A stretch of 64,000 nucleotides of DNA, from NCBI GenBank assembly GCA_900538385.1, contig UWSO01000005.1, positions 1 through 64,000 of the forward strand. The letters run 5' to 3'. Shown piece by piece: positions 16,695 to 25,725 of the stretch. The translations under genes were made by a program, and so were the position numbers. The notes under the pieces are model-generated. The model did no database searches and was not told where the DNA came from. It worked only from the letters and a program-made list of their open reading frames with translations. The stretch's first letter is position 1, and every line of letters starts with the position of its first letter. Source of the DNA: an uncultured Porphyromonas sp. (GTDB lineage: Bacteria; Bacteroidota; Bacteroidia; Bacteroidales; Porphyromonadaceae).

Positions 16695-16729
16695 GGTAAC
16701 TTACGCTAAGTCGCTTAGCGTAAGTTACC
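16695..16729. other. Perfect 16-bp inverted repeat with 3-nt loop
   Basis: GGTAACTTACGCTAAG and CTTAGCGTAAGTTACC are separated by TCG. No T-run follows on either strand, so it is not a textbook terminator. It sits between convergently unrelated genes in the 248-bp gap after the LRR lipoprotein. It may be a transcript end, a protein-binding site or a recombination site. Confidence 0.7.
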
Positions 16730-16852
16730 CCTCTTCACCATTTAGGGGCTAATAGAGCTTACCTAATACTTGTGACTATGTTGCACTTGACACCGGGAAT
16801 GTGCGGGGACTGGGGTCGAGGCAGGTCGCTTGTTTTTGCAGGGAGAAATTAG

Positions 16853-16860
16853 TACCTTTG
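16853..16860 (+). promoter_or_regulatory. -7 box of NlpC/P60 gene
   Basis: TACCTTTG lies 41 bp upstream of the ATG at 16902. Confidence 0.55.
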
Positions 16861-16901
16861 TCCCAAATGTACAGCTATCCATAGCTACAACGACATACTG
16901 G

Positions 16902-17618
16902 ATGAGTTATAAACCTAGATCTATCAGACTGCTCCTAAGCACCTTCCTGCTCGCATTGCTCCTGAGTCAATGTGCAGCCAAGAGTCCCAGCGGTACGACC
17001 TCTAAGCGCCCTATACTGAAGCGTCCCCCCATACATCGTGTAGTGGGAGATACAAAAGCGCAAACGGCACACGACGAACTGGTCGCTGACCTGATCGATA
17101 CAGGCAAGGAGCTACTAGGCAAGCCTTACGGATATAGAGGTAATCTGCCCTGGCGCATGGACTGCTCGGGCTTCGTATCATACGTCTACTCACAATATGG
17201 TATCACGGTGCCACGTGGATCTGCTACGCAAGCGAACTATGTCAAGAGGATCAAGAGAGAAGAGGTGCTACCGGGAGACTTGCTCTTCTTCAAGGGACGT
17301 AATCGCAACAGCGCACGTGTGGGGCATGTGGCGATGGTTATCGACGTCGTCGATGGTGATCTTGTCATGATGCACAGTACCAATAGTCGTGGTATTATCA
17401 TCGAGAGACTGGGGCGCAGCGCCTACTTCTCCAGTCGCTATCTGAGCGCAGGTCGTGTGCCTGAGATGAACAAGCTGATCGAGGAGGGAACGGTTATGGT
17501 TCCCGAGCCAAAGCTCTCACCTATTGCTCCTAATCACCAGGTTAATCCGATAGATATAGATCGTGAGAACCTCCTACCAGAGATCCCTATCGCTGCGCCT
17601 AAGCAGTGGCGCAGATAG
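16902..17618 (+). CDS. NlpC/P60 family cell-wall endopeptidase, lipoprotein
   Basis: Starting at 16902 gives a 238-residue protein with a hydrophobic signal and a probable lipid-modified Cys24 (LLSQC; glutamine at -1 is unusual for a lipobox). The catalytic domain (about 60-185) shows the expected triad: Cys88 in MDCSGF, His142 in VGHVAMV and His158 in MMHST. Such enzymes cut gamma-D-glutamyl-meso-diaminopimelate or related peptidoglycan peptide bonds in the periplasm. A basic, low-complexity tail follows to the end. The next gene, pth, starts 54 bp later and may be co-transcribed. Confidence 0.9.
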   Translation: MSYKPRSIRLLLSTFLLALLLSQCAAKSPSGTTSKRPILKRPPIHRVVGDTKAQTAHDELVADLIDTGKELLGKPYGYRGNLPWRMDCSGFVSYVYSQYGITVPRGSATQANYVKRIKREEVLPGDLLFFKGRNRNSARVGHVAMVIDVVDGDLVMMHSTNSRGIIIERLGRSAYFSSRYLSAGRVPEMNKLIEEGTVMVPEPKLSPIAPNHQVNPIDIDRENLLPEIPIAAPKQWRR

Positions 17619-17672
17619 GCTCTCTGTGAGACTGAGCGATGCGGTCTCGCTACCCTTGTCATCTATCGCAAT

Positions 17673-18233
17673 ATGAATCAATACCTAATCGTCGGGCTCG
17701 GTAATCCTACGGAGGAGTACCGTGGCACGAGACACAACATAGGCTTTCGTATGGTGAACCACCTTGCTGACAAGCAGGGATGGACATGGTCTACGGCTCG
17801 CCACGGGGAGATCACCTCAGGACGCATTAAGAATGTCCAGCTGACCCTCCTCAAGCCATCTACCTATATGAACCTGAGTGGCACAGCCGTGCGCTACTGG
17901 ATGCGGGAATTGAAGGTGCCGATAGAAAACATACTCATCTGTCTCGATGACTTGGCACTCCCCTTCGGCACGCTTCGTATGAAGCCTGGTGGTAGTGCTG
18001 GCGGGCACAATGGGCTCAAGCATATCACGGAGCTACTCGGCACGGATCGCTATCCGCGACTACGCTTTGGCATAGGGCATGACTACCCGAGGGGTAAGCA
18101 GATAGAGTATGTGCTGGCGCAGTTTCCCGAGGGGGAGCTGGCCGACATGCCGCGGCTCCTAGAGCGTACCGATGAGATGATCGAGAGCTTCTGCCTGATA
18201 GGTGTGGAGCGGACGATGAATAGCTTTAACTAG
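17673..18233 (+). CDS. pth: Peptidyl-tRNA hydrolase
   Basis: Pth releases peptides from peptidyl-tRNAs that drop off ribosomes. The 186-residue length is typical. Conserved residues are seen: Asn11 in GLGNP, catalytic His21 in TRHNIGF, an Asp in the CLDDLALPFG segment, and the GGHNGLKHI segment that holds the second active-site asparagine. It is followed after 7 bp by an S4-domain protein, an arrangement common in Bacteroidetes. Confidence 0.97.
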   Translation: MNQYLIVGLGNPTEEYRGTRHNIGFRMVNHLADKQGWTWSTARHGEITSGRIKNVQLTLLKPSTYMNLSGTAVRYWMRELKVPIENILICLDDLALPFGTLRMKPGGSAGGHNGLKHITELLGTDRYPRLRFGIGHDYPRGKQIEYVLAQFPEGELADMPRLLERTDEMIESFCLIGVERTMNSFN

Positions 18234-18240
18234 TCAAGCC

Positions 18241-18720
18241 ATGAGCAGACCTGTACGGATCGATAGTTTCCTCTGGGCGGTGCGTATCTTCAAGACACGC
18301 TCCATAGCGCAGGATGCTTGCCGCAAGGGTAGGGTAGCGATCAATGATGTGACTGCCAAACCGGCTAAAATGGTGATGGCGGGCGACATCATATCGGTGC
18401 GCAAGCCTCCGGTGATGCTATCCTTTAAGGTATTGCAGACCACGGCCAATCGTATGGGTGCTAAGCTCGTCCCTGAGTATATCCTCAATGTGACGCCTCC
18501 TGAGCAGTACGAGCTGCTAGAGATGAAGCGTATGTCGGGCTATGTAGATCGTGCACAGGGCCTTGGCAGACCGACCAAGCGTGAGCGACGGGACCTAGAG
18601 CAATTCCTCCAGGCACCAGTCGTGGAGCCACCTCTAGAGGAGTGGGACGAAGAGCCACTCGACTACGATGAGGAGCAAGACAATCCCTCATCCGATCTCC
18701 TCGACTGGGACAACTGGTAA
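18241..18720 (+). CDS. S4-domain RNA-binding protein (Hsp15/HslR-like)
   Basis: This 159-residue protein begins with an S4 RNA-binding domain (about 4-65; pattern IDSFLWAVRIFKTRS...GRVAINDVTAKP). Hsp15-type proteins bind free 50S subunits carrying stalled peptidyl-tRNA, which fits the neighbouring pth. The C-terminal third is acidic (many Glu/Asp, about 120-159), an extension not needed for RNA binding. Family assignment is by motif; the ribosome-rescue role is inferred. Confidence 0.85.
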   Translation: MSRPVRIDSFLWAVRIFKTRSIAQDACRKGRVAINDVTAKPAKMVMAGDIISVRKPPVMLSFKVLQTTANRMGAKLVPEYILNVTPPEQYELLEMKRMSGYVDRAQGLGRPTKRERRDLEQFLQAPVVEPPLEEWDEEPLDYDEEQDNPSSDLLDWDNW

Positions 18721-18735
18721 GCAGCTGCTGACGAC

Positions 18736-19887
18736 ATGCAGTACACGCCTCGCATACTGATCATCCATAGAGCGCTGGCTCCCTATCGGATAGACCTCTT
18801 CTCTCACTTGGCGAAGCGGTACGATGTGGAGCTATACCTAGAGTATGGTCAGCCACTAGAGCAAGACTTTAACTTAGCACAGCAAGGGGAGCGCATACAG
18901 TTTGACTATAAGCTATTACCTCCTGGGGGGCGTCTCTTCCCTAATCTGCGTCCTGAGCTACTGCGCATCTTGCGCAAACCGTATGACTTGATCCTCTGTA
19001 GCGAGTTCAATCTCCTGACAGGGATGCTATATCTACTGCGCGCACGCTCGGCACGTCCCCTGCCACGTCTTGTCTCTATGTGCGATGACAATATGGTCAT
19101 GGCTGAGGCAACTATCGCAGACTCTTCCTACTGGTCTAAGCGCTGGCTACTAGATCACATCGATGGGGTGATCCTCTGCAACGAGCAGGTTAGGGATCGC
19201 TATCGAGATCTATACCGTGGAGAACTATCGAAGTGGCACTACCTACCGATCGTACAAGATGAGCAATACTTGCAGCGACAGGTCGCTCTAGCAGAGGCGC
19301 AGACCGAAGCGCTACGCTCTCGCTACACTCTCCCTGACGGGCGGGCGGTAATCCTCTACGTGGGGCGGCTCGATAAAGTAAAGAACTTGCCTCGTCTCCT
19401 AGAGGCTTTCAGACTAGTTATCGACGAAGGGCTAGACCTCCAGCTGCTGATGGTGGGCGATGGACCGATGGATGCGGAGCTGCGTCAGCAAGCTACGATG
19501 CTCAAGCTTGATGAGCGGGTCACTTTCGCTGGCAAGCAGCAGGGGAGTGACCTCTATGCGCATTACGGACTCGGAGATGCGCTGATACTGCCGAGCACAA
19601 ACGAACTCTTTGGTGCAACGGTCGCTGAAGCGCTAGCGCTGGGTATGCCTGTAGCGGTGAGCGAGGTGGCGGGTTCCTGCACACTCGTTCGCTCTGAGCG
19701 GGAGGGTTACCGACTGAACCCGCTAGATACGGAGGATATAGCACGAGCCTTGCGACATCTCTATGACTTGATAGGGGAGCGCTGTGGTGGGATCGCCAGA
19801 CAGTCGCTACTGCCCTATACTTTCGACCAATATATGTTGCAGCTAGATGGCTATCTAGATAGTTTGATCGCTGAGCGCTATAAGTAA
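18736..19887 (+). CDS. GT4-type glycosyltransferase
   Basis: This 383-residue protein has a GT-B fold. The C-terminal half shows the donor-binding signature VGRLDKVKNLPRLLEAF (about 212) and the EX7E-type motif in STNELFGATVAEALALGMP (about 284), typical of retaining family 4 transferases that use nucleotide sugars. The acceptor is unknown. No other glycan synthesis genes are adjacent. Its stop is followed directly by the start of the next membrane-protein gene, so the two are probably translationally coupled. Confidence 0.88.
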   Translation: MQYTPRILIIHRALAPYRIDLFSHLAKRYDVELYLEYGQPLEQDFNLAQQGERIQFDYKLLPPGGRLFPNLRPELLRILRKPYDLILCSEFNLLTGMLYLLRARSARPLPRLVSMCDDNMVMAEATIADSSYWSKRWLLDHIDGVILCNEQVRDRYRDLYRGELSKWHYLPIVQDEQYLQRQVALAEAQTEALRSRYTLPDGRAVILYVGRLDKVKNLPRLLEAFRLVIDEGLDLQLLMVGDGPMDAELRQQATMLKLDERVTFAGKQQGSDLYAHYGLGDALILPSTNELFGATVAEALALGMPVAVSEVAGSCTLVRSEREGYRLNPLDTEDIARALRHLYDLIGERCGGIARQSLLPYTFDQYMLQLDGYLDSLIAERYK

Positions 19888-20844
19888 ATGATACAACGCT
19901 ATAAAAGTTCGCTCCCAGCACCACTGGCACTCCTTACGATCGTAGTCGTCTGGCTGCTCTGTGTCGTCATACAGTGGTACTTGCTTGCTCCACAGCTTGA
20001 TAGTACAGCACTGCTTGTGGGCTTTGTATCTCATGTACTAGCACTCGTAGCTACCCTAGTACTATCAGACCGCATAGCCATACAGCTCCTACTCATCACG
20101 CCCCGTCAGCGATCGCTCTTACTGCTCCTGCAGGCATTGCTCTTGGTGCCACTGACCACATTCTTTACGCTCAGTTGGTCTATCTGGGCACTCCCGGCGC
20201 TACTCATCTCGCTATACCTGCAGATGCTCTGCTACAGTCGTCCTGACAGGCGCCAGACGCTCACCCTCGCAGGACTCATGATGGGCATTGCCGTACTACT
20301 CTATCCTCCGTTACTTCTGATCGTACCGCTAAGCTTGTCGCTCCTTGCCTTGATGAAGGTGCGTCAGCTACGCGCCTACCTCGCCTATCTCTGTGGCTTC
20401 ATAGCGATCTTATGGCTCGTACTGCCTACACTCTATCTCTGGCAGGACGCTACGCCATTACTAAATCTCTACACACAGTTACAAATCAGCGTAGAGACGC
20501 TTCTAAGCCCCGCTACGCCCTTCGAGTGGATAGGGTGGGGCGTTATAGCCCTGATGCTCATTATGGCGCGTATCGGGCTAGAAAGCATTCGTGGTGGCTC
20601 TCACGTCGTCACCTGGTACCGACAGAGAGCGCTACTCCTGATGACTACCTTCGTCCTCCTGCTGGCACTGGTTCAGGCAGAGACAATGCGCTCCACGCTT
20701 CTACTAGCTGTACCGCTGGTCATCATACCGATCATCCCCTGGGCGAGTCAGCTCTCACGCCATACGTGGCGCTACCTGCTGCCGCTCCTCGTGATCCTCG
20801 TCACGACGCTGCAGCTCCTCCTCGCCGGCCTCGTCGTCCTCTAG
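19888..20844 (+). CDS. Polytopic membrane protein of unknown function
   Basis: I do not recognise a family. The 318-residue protein is very hydrophobic, with roughly nine to ten predicted membrane segments and short charged loops. It starts on the base right after the TAA of the glycosyltransferase, so joint expression is likely and a role in the same pathway (for example making or moving a glycolipid) is possible. No catalytic motif is visible. Confidence 0.7.
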   Translation: MIQRYKSSLPAPLALLTIVVVWLLCVVIQWYLLAPQLDSTALLVGFVSHVLALVATLVLSDRIAIQLLLITPRQRSLLLLLQALLLVPLTTFFTLSWSIWALPALLISLYLQMLCYSRPDRRQTLTLAGLMMGIAVLLYPPLLLIVPLSLSLLALMKVRQLRAYLAYLCGFIAILWLVLPTLYLWQDATPLLNLYTQLQISVETLLSPATPFEWIGWGVIALMLIMARIGLESIRGGSHVVTWYRQRALLLMTTFVLLLALVQAETMRSTLLLAVPLVIIPIIPWASQLSRHTWRYLLPLLVILVTTLQLLLAGLVVL

Positions 20845-20945
20845 CTCAAACTTAGTTTGTCGTGTCCCATTTAGCAGAGCGAAGCTGGCATCATAAGCAT
20901 CGCTCCTATCGTCTTGTCTTAGTAGCATATACGAGTTCCAAAAAC

Positions 20946-21041
20946 AGTTCCCCTCTTGGAACTTTTTAGTTCCAAGAGGGGAACTGTTCGGTTCCAAGGG
21001 TGGAACTTTCGAGTTCCAAGGGAGGAACTCTTCAGTTCCAG
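20946..21041 (+). repeat. 22-bp-period palindromic array (AGTTCC-N6-GGAACT)
   Basis: Unit starts are at 20946, 20968, 20990, 21012 and 21034 (last one partial), exactly 22 bp apart. Each is an 18-bp palindrome-ended unit plus a 4-bp spacer (TTTT, GTTC, TTCG, CTTC). Unit 1 is the exact reverse complement of unit 2. A decayed half-unit lies at 20934. The array fills most of the 338-bp gap between the membrane protein and the convergent minus-strand operon. Confidence 0.85.
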
Positions 21042-21106
21042 TGGAGAGGCGTTTATCAGATGGTACGGATTCTTATTCACTCTAGGAGATATAAGCGCAT
21101 ACAAAA

Positions 21107-21135
21107 GGAGGCTGTCAACTAATGTGACAGCCTCC
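21107..21135 (-). terminator. Terminator of the TonB receptor / DUF4374 operon
   Basis: The stem GGAGGCTGTCA / TGACAGCCTCC has a 7-nt loop. On the minus strand it is followed by TTTTG, and it lies 48 bp after the last minus-strand gene (ends 21183). Confidence 0.8.
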
Positions 21136-21182
21136 CCTCGTTCTTGTTGTCTAACTTCTATCTAACTTTCAAAGCGTTGCGC

Positions 21183-21587
21183 TCATTGCGCCTTGCTCGT
21201 GCGTAGCTCTTTCCAAAGATCTATGACGAGTAGGGCAGCGACGACACAGACAAATGGTAGTATGGCTGCCTGTGCCCACGAGAAGTGGGGTAGGAGGTCT
21301 GTGCAGAGGTGCCATACATTGAGCAGTAGGGTGAGACAAGCGAGTACGAAACTGATGATAGTGCTCCAGCGTTGCTTGCCGTAGCAGCTACAGAGCAGTC
21401 CGACGAGTGGTACTAAGTAGAGTGCCCATCCCGTGAAGGTTGTCATGGCTGGGAGCATCTCTGTAGTCATCTCCTCCGTTGCTACGCTGAGACCAGCAAA
21501 GAGTGGCATCAGTTCGCAGAGCGTGTGGAAGATGTATCCCATCGGGATGAAAGCCCATAGGAGGGCCGTGCGAGTTTGTCTATTCAT
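21183..21587 (-). CDS. Small four-helix membrane protein in TonB receptor operon
   Basis: This 134-residue protein is of no family I recognise. Four hydrophobic segments are visible (about 8-27, 46-67, 77-96 and 104-124) with short polar loops. It starts 7 bp after the DUF4374 gene stop, as third gene of the receptor operon. In related xenosiderophore systems this place is taken by a larger PepSY-type membrane reductase, so a role in handling the imported ligand at the inner membrane is possible but unproven. Confidence 0.7.
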   Translation of the reverse strand: MNRQTRTALLWAFIPMGYIFHTLCELMPLFAGLSVATEEMTTEMLPAMTTFTGWALYLVPLVGLLCSCYGKQRWSTIISFVLACLTLLLNVWHLCTDLLPHFSWAQAAILPFVCVVAALLVIDLWKELRTSKAQ

Positions 21588-21594
21588 AGTTTGT

Positions 21595-22803
21595 TTATAG
21601 CTTTATGATTGTATAGATACCAGCAGGAGTAGTCACTACGGGCTTGCTGCTACCCTGTCCTGTAGCTGGGTCGTAGCTGTAGAAGCCCAAACCGTCTTTA
21701 GCGTGTATGCCGAAGTAGATCTTGCCGTTGTAGGCGATGGTGGCATTAGCACTCCAGCCACTAGATCCGGGCAGTGGAAGTATCTTGCCCTTGCCACTCT
21801 TGAGATCTAGCTCGTAGGGGACGAAGTCTTTGTTTTTAGTAAAGGTCTTGTCGTTGGGATCGACAACGAGCGAAGGCTTCTCCAGGAAGAAGTAGACCTT
21901 GTCTTTGTAGTAGGTCATCTTCATACCGTAAGAGTTGGGCTCTGCGCCATCAGCTTTGGTCACGGAGACGTAATACTCCTTGTCAAAGTCGGTCTCGCCC
22001 TTTTTGATCCTCAAGATACCCTCAGGCTTGCCAAACATGGCACTGCGAGGTCCTGAGTAGAAGTATATGTTACCTGCCTCGTCGAGGATGGCATTGGTGT
22101 GTCCGACCATACCCAGGCTCTGTACGCGAGCGTCCTTGATGACCTTCTCGACCTTGTCCGTGGCGACATCAATGACCGCCACAGAGGCTGGCTCATCGTA
22201 TAGCTCCATCATAGACTTTGTCTGATTGAGACAGAGGAAGAGCTTGCCATCTCGCACGATACCAGTCCCAGCGTCGGGATCTTTGTCAGGAGCCTCAGCC
22301 TTGGGATCTGTAGCAGCATAGGGAGAGAGGTCTATCTCGCCCATCTCCTGCATGGTGGAGGGGTTAAAGATGACGAGCTGACCACGGCTAGCGCAGGTCA
22401 CTCCGTAAGCCTTCGTGTCGCTGGCGAAGATGACCTCAAGGACGTTGGGAGAGCCCTTGAAGGAGAGTGTCGCAACCTCCTGTAGCTTACCATCCTTCAT
22501 CTGATACTTGCGTAGCGTCTGCTCGCCACCATAGCCATACATACTGCCTGACATAGCGTAAATGTAGTCGCCGTACTTCTCTAGGAAGAGGTGCCCCACG
22601 GGGAGGGTCTGTGAATTGTCAAATGAGGTCTGCACGCCCTCTGCGAGGTCGGCTAGGGGCGTCAGCTGGAAGGCATTCTCCACCTGTGAGGCGTAGATAA
22701 ACTTGGCTCCCTGCGTCTGCGGAGTGTTTTCCTCCTTTTGACATGAGCTGAGTGTGACTAGCCCTAAGAGGGCGGTCATGATTAGTAAGCTAAGATGCTT
22801 CAT
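21595..22803 (-). CDS. DUF4374 surface lipoprotein (XusB-like)
   Basis: Choosing the ATG at 22803 gives a 402-residue lipoprotein (lipobox TLSSC, Cys21); ten more residues are possible upstream. The rest repeats strand patterns such as GKIYFGIHA and GKLFLCLNQ, suggesting a beta-propeller. DUF4374 lipoproteins sit beside TonB receptors in Bacteroidetes. As I recall, the Bacteroides thetaiotaomicron member XusB binds ferric enterobactin at the cell surface for the receptor XusA. Gene order here (receptor, DUF4374) matches. The ligand in this organism is unknown. Confidence 0.8.
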   Translation of the reverse strand: MKHLSLLIMTALLGLVTLSSCQKEENTPQTQGAKFIYASQVENAFQLTPLADLAEGVQTSFDNSQTLPVGHLFLEKYGDYIYAMSGSMYGYGGEQTLRKYQMKDGKLQEVATLSFKGSPNVLEVIFASDTKAYGVTCASRGQLVIFNPSTMQEMGEIDLSPYAATDPKAEAPDKDPDAGTGIVRDGKLFLCLNQTKSMMELYDEPASVAVIDVATDKVEKVIKDARVQSLGMVGHTNAILDEAGNIYFYSGPRSAMFGKPEGILRIKKGETDFDKEYYVSVTKADGAEPNSYGMKMTYYKDKVYFFLEKPSLVVDPNDKTFTKNKDFVPYELDLKSGKGKILPLPGSSGWSANATIAYNGKIYFGIHAKDGLGFYSYDPATGQGSSKPVVTTPAGIYTIIKL

Positions 22804-22842
22804 CGTTCTATTATTTATTAGGTTTATAATCATCTTGAGTAG

Positions 22843-25221
22843 TTAGAATGTGACCTTGAGCTTGGCACGTAGCGAGCGTGTCGGGAGTGGGTACTGATAC
22901 TCCGCCCACTGCTTGGTGTCAAAGAGGTTGTTGACCTCTAGAGCTAGGTGGTAATGCTGGAAGAGCGTGTACTGCACTCCCACGTTGAAGTTCCATCGGC
23001 GAGGTACCTGTAGTCGGCTCACCTTACTCGCCTCCCAGCCATAGCTAAAGGGTGCCGTGTACTCGCACGCTATAAAGCCCTCGCCATGATCATCGGAAAG
23101 GAGTAGCTGGTCGCCCTGTAGACGGATCTCCGCATTGCCAAAGAGGTAAGGCATGTTAGGTACACGATAGTTGTAGTGGAAGTTCTGACCGCCCCCGATC
23201 GCTGTCCTCATCCTATCACGTGCATCTTGATAGGTGATGTTGGAGCGAATGGTCAGCCAAGGGAAGAGGTTGGCACAGAGCTCCGCCTCTACGCCTGCTA
23301 TGCGCACCTGACCGAAGTTTGTGTACTTCATGATAAGGCTCTCCATGACTAGCTTGATCATATCCCTCACATTCATATAGTATCCGTTGAGGTCGATGCG
23401 ACAGTTGGGGTAGTCGTCAGGGTTGCAGAGCCAGTTGACGCCTAGGTTGAAGTTAAGGCTCCGCTCGGGGGCTAGCTTAGGCGAGGGGTAGATGAGTACA
23501 CCGTCACCGATGATCTCTTCGGCACGAGGGGTGCGCATGGTGTATTGCGTAGAGCCTTTGAGCGTAAGATTGGGGAGAGCCTTGACAGAGATAGCTTCGC
23601 TACCGCCCCATACGGAGCGTGAGCTGGTGAGTGGAGCGTGATCCTGCTCGTAGATGGTGAAGCCTAGGGGAGATACTGAGGAGTAGAAGTAGACATGCTT
23701 GGCGCCCAGTTCATTGGTAATGCGCTCGTCCCATAGCTTCCACTCGTGTGTCAAACCTGATATGAGAGAGTGTATATACCCAGGGTAGCCACTCACAGCG
23801 AGCTTGGTATACTTGCTAGCTAGCTCATCGTGGGGATCACGTCGGGCGAAGCGGTAGGAGATATTGCCTAGGAGACGATGAGCGGGCGACAGCTGGTAGC
23901 GCAGGTTTAGCTGCTCCTGTATGTTGATGAGCTGGTCATGTGAGTCATTGGGTGTGCTACCTATCTCGCCTTGACCGGAGCCACTGGGGAAGGTGCGCCC
24001 AGCGAAGTCGTAGCAGTAGTGCGAGGTGTCCACGTGGTTCAGCAATTGGTACGCGACGATACTTGTCGAGCTTAGATAGAGCTTGCCGTCTAGTATGCTC
24101 TTTGCGACTGATAGAGCACTTTGTAGGCTCGTCGTGTGGGTGTGGGCATGCTGGATGTTGTTTTGCAGATTGAGGACACCTCCCTGTATCTCCTGATAGG
24201 TGCGATCAGCACCTAGCGAGAGCGACAGATGGTCTATCCACGGCTTGTGCAGGGACAGGGACAGAGAGCCTCCATAGCTCGCATAGGTGTCATGATCTCG
24301 TCGTACCACCAGTCCTTGCTCAAAGGGGGAGTCAAAGGTATAGTCATTGTCCGTGTAAAGCCCTTGGAGAGCAAGGGAAAGGTTCAGTCCGAGAGCGGGC
24401 AAGTACTTATTGGCGCGCAAGCTCCCCTTGTGCGTATGGAAGGAGCCTACCTCATAGGATGCGGTCAGATGGTCTTGCTGCTCTTCGTGACGCAGTATTA
24501 TATTGATTGCTCCACCTAGACCCTCGCCACCGAGCCACGAAGGGATGATCCCCTTGTACACCTCTACATGATCTATTTGGTCTACAGCAAAGGCGTCAAG
24601 ACTAGTTTGATCAGAGCTCCCGATAGGTACCCCATTGACAAAGATAGCAATGCGCTTACCATCTAGACCCTGTATGATCATACGGGAAGTGCTACCGATG
24701 CCGCCCGTGCTGGTCACCTTGACACCCATAGAGCGGTTGAGGACTTCATTGAGCGAAGAGACCGTACCGTGCAGCTCTCGTGTGTCGATGACGGTGATGG
24801 ACGAAGGGATCTCACGCAGTCGCTGTGCCTGCCCCTTACCATGAATGAAGACTGTGTTTAGCTCTGCCGTAGAGCTTGATAGGAGGATACGCTGAGGCGC
24901 TTGGCTCGCCCGCTTACTACTATAGCGAAAGGTGTAGTCTTTGTAACCTACATAGCTTACCTTGATATGATATTCCCCCTTAGTCGGTAGAGACAAGGTG
25001 AAGGCACCAGTAGTATCCGTAGCTACCCCTTGATGTAGCTCCTCAACCCATAGTGAGGCACCGATGAGTGGCTCATGCGACGTAGCGTCTAGCACCACAG
25101 CGCTGTAGGTTCGTCGCCCAGGATTGCTCTGAGCGACGAGTGTGCAGACGGTCGATGATAGTGCGACTAGGATATATATAGTGCGACCTAGCCAAACGCG
25201 ACGATGCGGATAGGTACTCAT
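22843..25221 (-). CDS. TonB-dependent outer-membrane receptor
   Basis: This 792-residue receptor has a signal peptide (about 1-30, ending LVAQS) and a carboxypeptidase-regulatory-like domain (about 37-110, with the GVATDTTGAF turn). A plug domain follows (about 120-235, including GLDGKRIAIFVNGVPIG and EVYKGIIPSWLGG), then a 22-strand-type barrel ending in a hydrophobic TF. It lies upstream of a DUF4374 lipoprotein, which points to an iron-siderophore or heme-like ligand rather than a glycan (no SusD partner). A near-consensus box, GACCTTTG, lies at 25252-25259 on the minus strand. Energy probably comes from ExbB-ExbD-TonB at 2762-4696. Confidence 0.93.
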   Translation of the reverse strand: MSTYPHRRVWLGRTIYILVALSSTVCTLVAQSNPGRRTYSAVVLDATSHEPLIGASLWVEELHQGVATDTTGAFTLSLPTKGEYHIKVSYVGYKDYTFRYSSKRASQAPQRILLSSSTAELNTVFIHGKGQAQRLREIPSSITVIDTRELHGTVSSLNEVLNRSMGVKVTSTGGIGSTSRMIIQGLDGKRIAIFVNGVPIGSSDQTSLDAFAVDQIDHVEVYKGIIPSWLGGEGLGGAINIILRHEEQQDHLTASYEVGSFHTHKGSLRANKYLPALGLNLSLALQGLYTDNDYTFDSPFEQGLVVRRDHDTYASYGGSLSLSLHKPWIDHLSLSLGADRTYQEIQGGVLNLQNNIQHAHTHTTSLQSALSVAKSILDGKLYLSSTSIVAYQLLNHVDTSHYCYDFAGRTFPSGSGQGEIGSTPNDSHDQLINIQEQLNLRYQLSPAHRLLGNISYRFARRDPHDELASKYTKLAVSGYPGYIHSLISGLTHEWKLWDERITNELGAKHVYFYSSVSPLGFTIYEQDHAPLTSSRSVWGGSEAISVKALPNLTLKGSTQYTMRTPRAEEIIGDGVLIYPSPKLAPERSLNFNLGVNWLCNPDDYPNCRIDLNGYYMNVRDMIKLVMESLIMKYTNFGQVRIAGVEAELCANLFPWLTIRSNITYQDARDRMRTAIGGGQNFHYNYRVPNMPYLFGNAEIRLQGDQLLLSDDHGEGFIACEYTAPFSYGWEASKVSRLQVPRRWNFNVGVQYTLFQHYHLALEVNNLFDTKQWAEYQYPLPTRSLRAKLKVTF

Positions 25222-25368
25222 GTGTGTCGTAAAAAAAAACTTTATGTATCCGCAAAGGTCCGAGCTATTCTCCTCGCCATCAATACCTAATGATGGGTAC
25301 TCGTTGTGGTCTATACGCAGAGTTAACGCATTGTTTCCTTGCCTCTAGGGACCACCTATGATGACTCT

Positions 25369-25550
25369 ACCGAGGAAATCGGGGATCTCCAGCGAGGAAA
25401 CGCAAATTCTCCACGGAGCCGGGAAATAAAAGTTCGGAAGAATGAAATGAAACTTCGGAAGAAGCAAATCAAACTTCCGAAGAATTTTTCCGTTCCTCCA
25501 TGGAGATTTGGCGATCCCCACCGAGGAATTGTTCGATTTCCTCGGAGGGG
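25369..25550 (-). repeat. Interspersed 21-bp-period repeat, copy D
   Basis: Inverted orientation relative to copies B, C, E, F and G. Core 9-mers GTTCGGAAG (25432), CTTCGGAAG (25453) and CTTCCGAAG (25474) are 21 bp apart. It lies in the 504-bp gap between the receptor's promoter side and the end of prfC, followed by TTAGAGG-type repeats. Confidence 0.75.
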
Positions 25551-25551
25551 G

Positions 25552-25593
25552 GAGATTAGAAGTTAGAAACTAGAGGTTAGAAGTTAGAGCTTA
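25552..25593. repeat. TTAGAGG-type short tandem repeat
   Basis: The run consists of GATTAGAAGTTAGAAACTAG then AGGTTAGAAGTTAGAGCTTA, degenerate 7-9-bp units. Up to prfC's end (25725) nothing further is recognised except a GGAGCTATCGGA-type duplication near 25600. Confidence 0.6.
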
Positions 25594-25725
25594 GGGGGCG
25601 TCGGAGCTATCGGAGTCATTGGAGCTATCGGACGAGTAGCGAAATGTTACTTGTTCAGGCCGAGTGAGAGGCCGAGACGGAGGACGGGCGGATTGATTGG
25701 GTAGCGGATTGCGAGCAGAGATGCG

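Noticed and set aside
20946..21041. CRISPR array
   Set aside because: The 22-bp units have 4-bp spacers that are too short, units are palindromic to their full length, and no cas genes are present.
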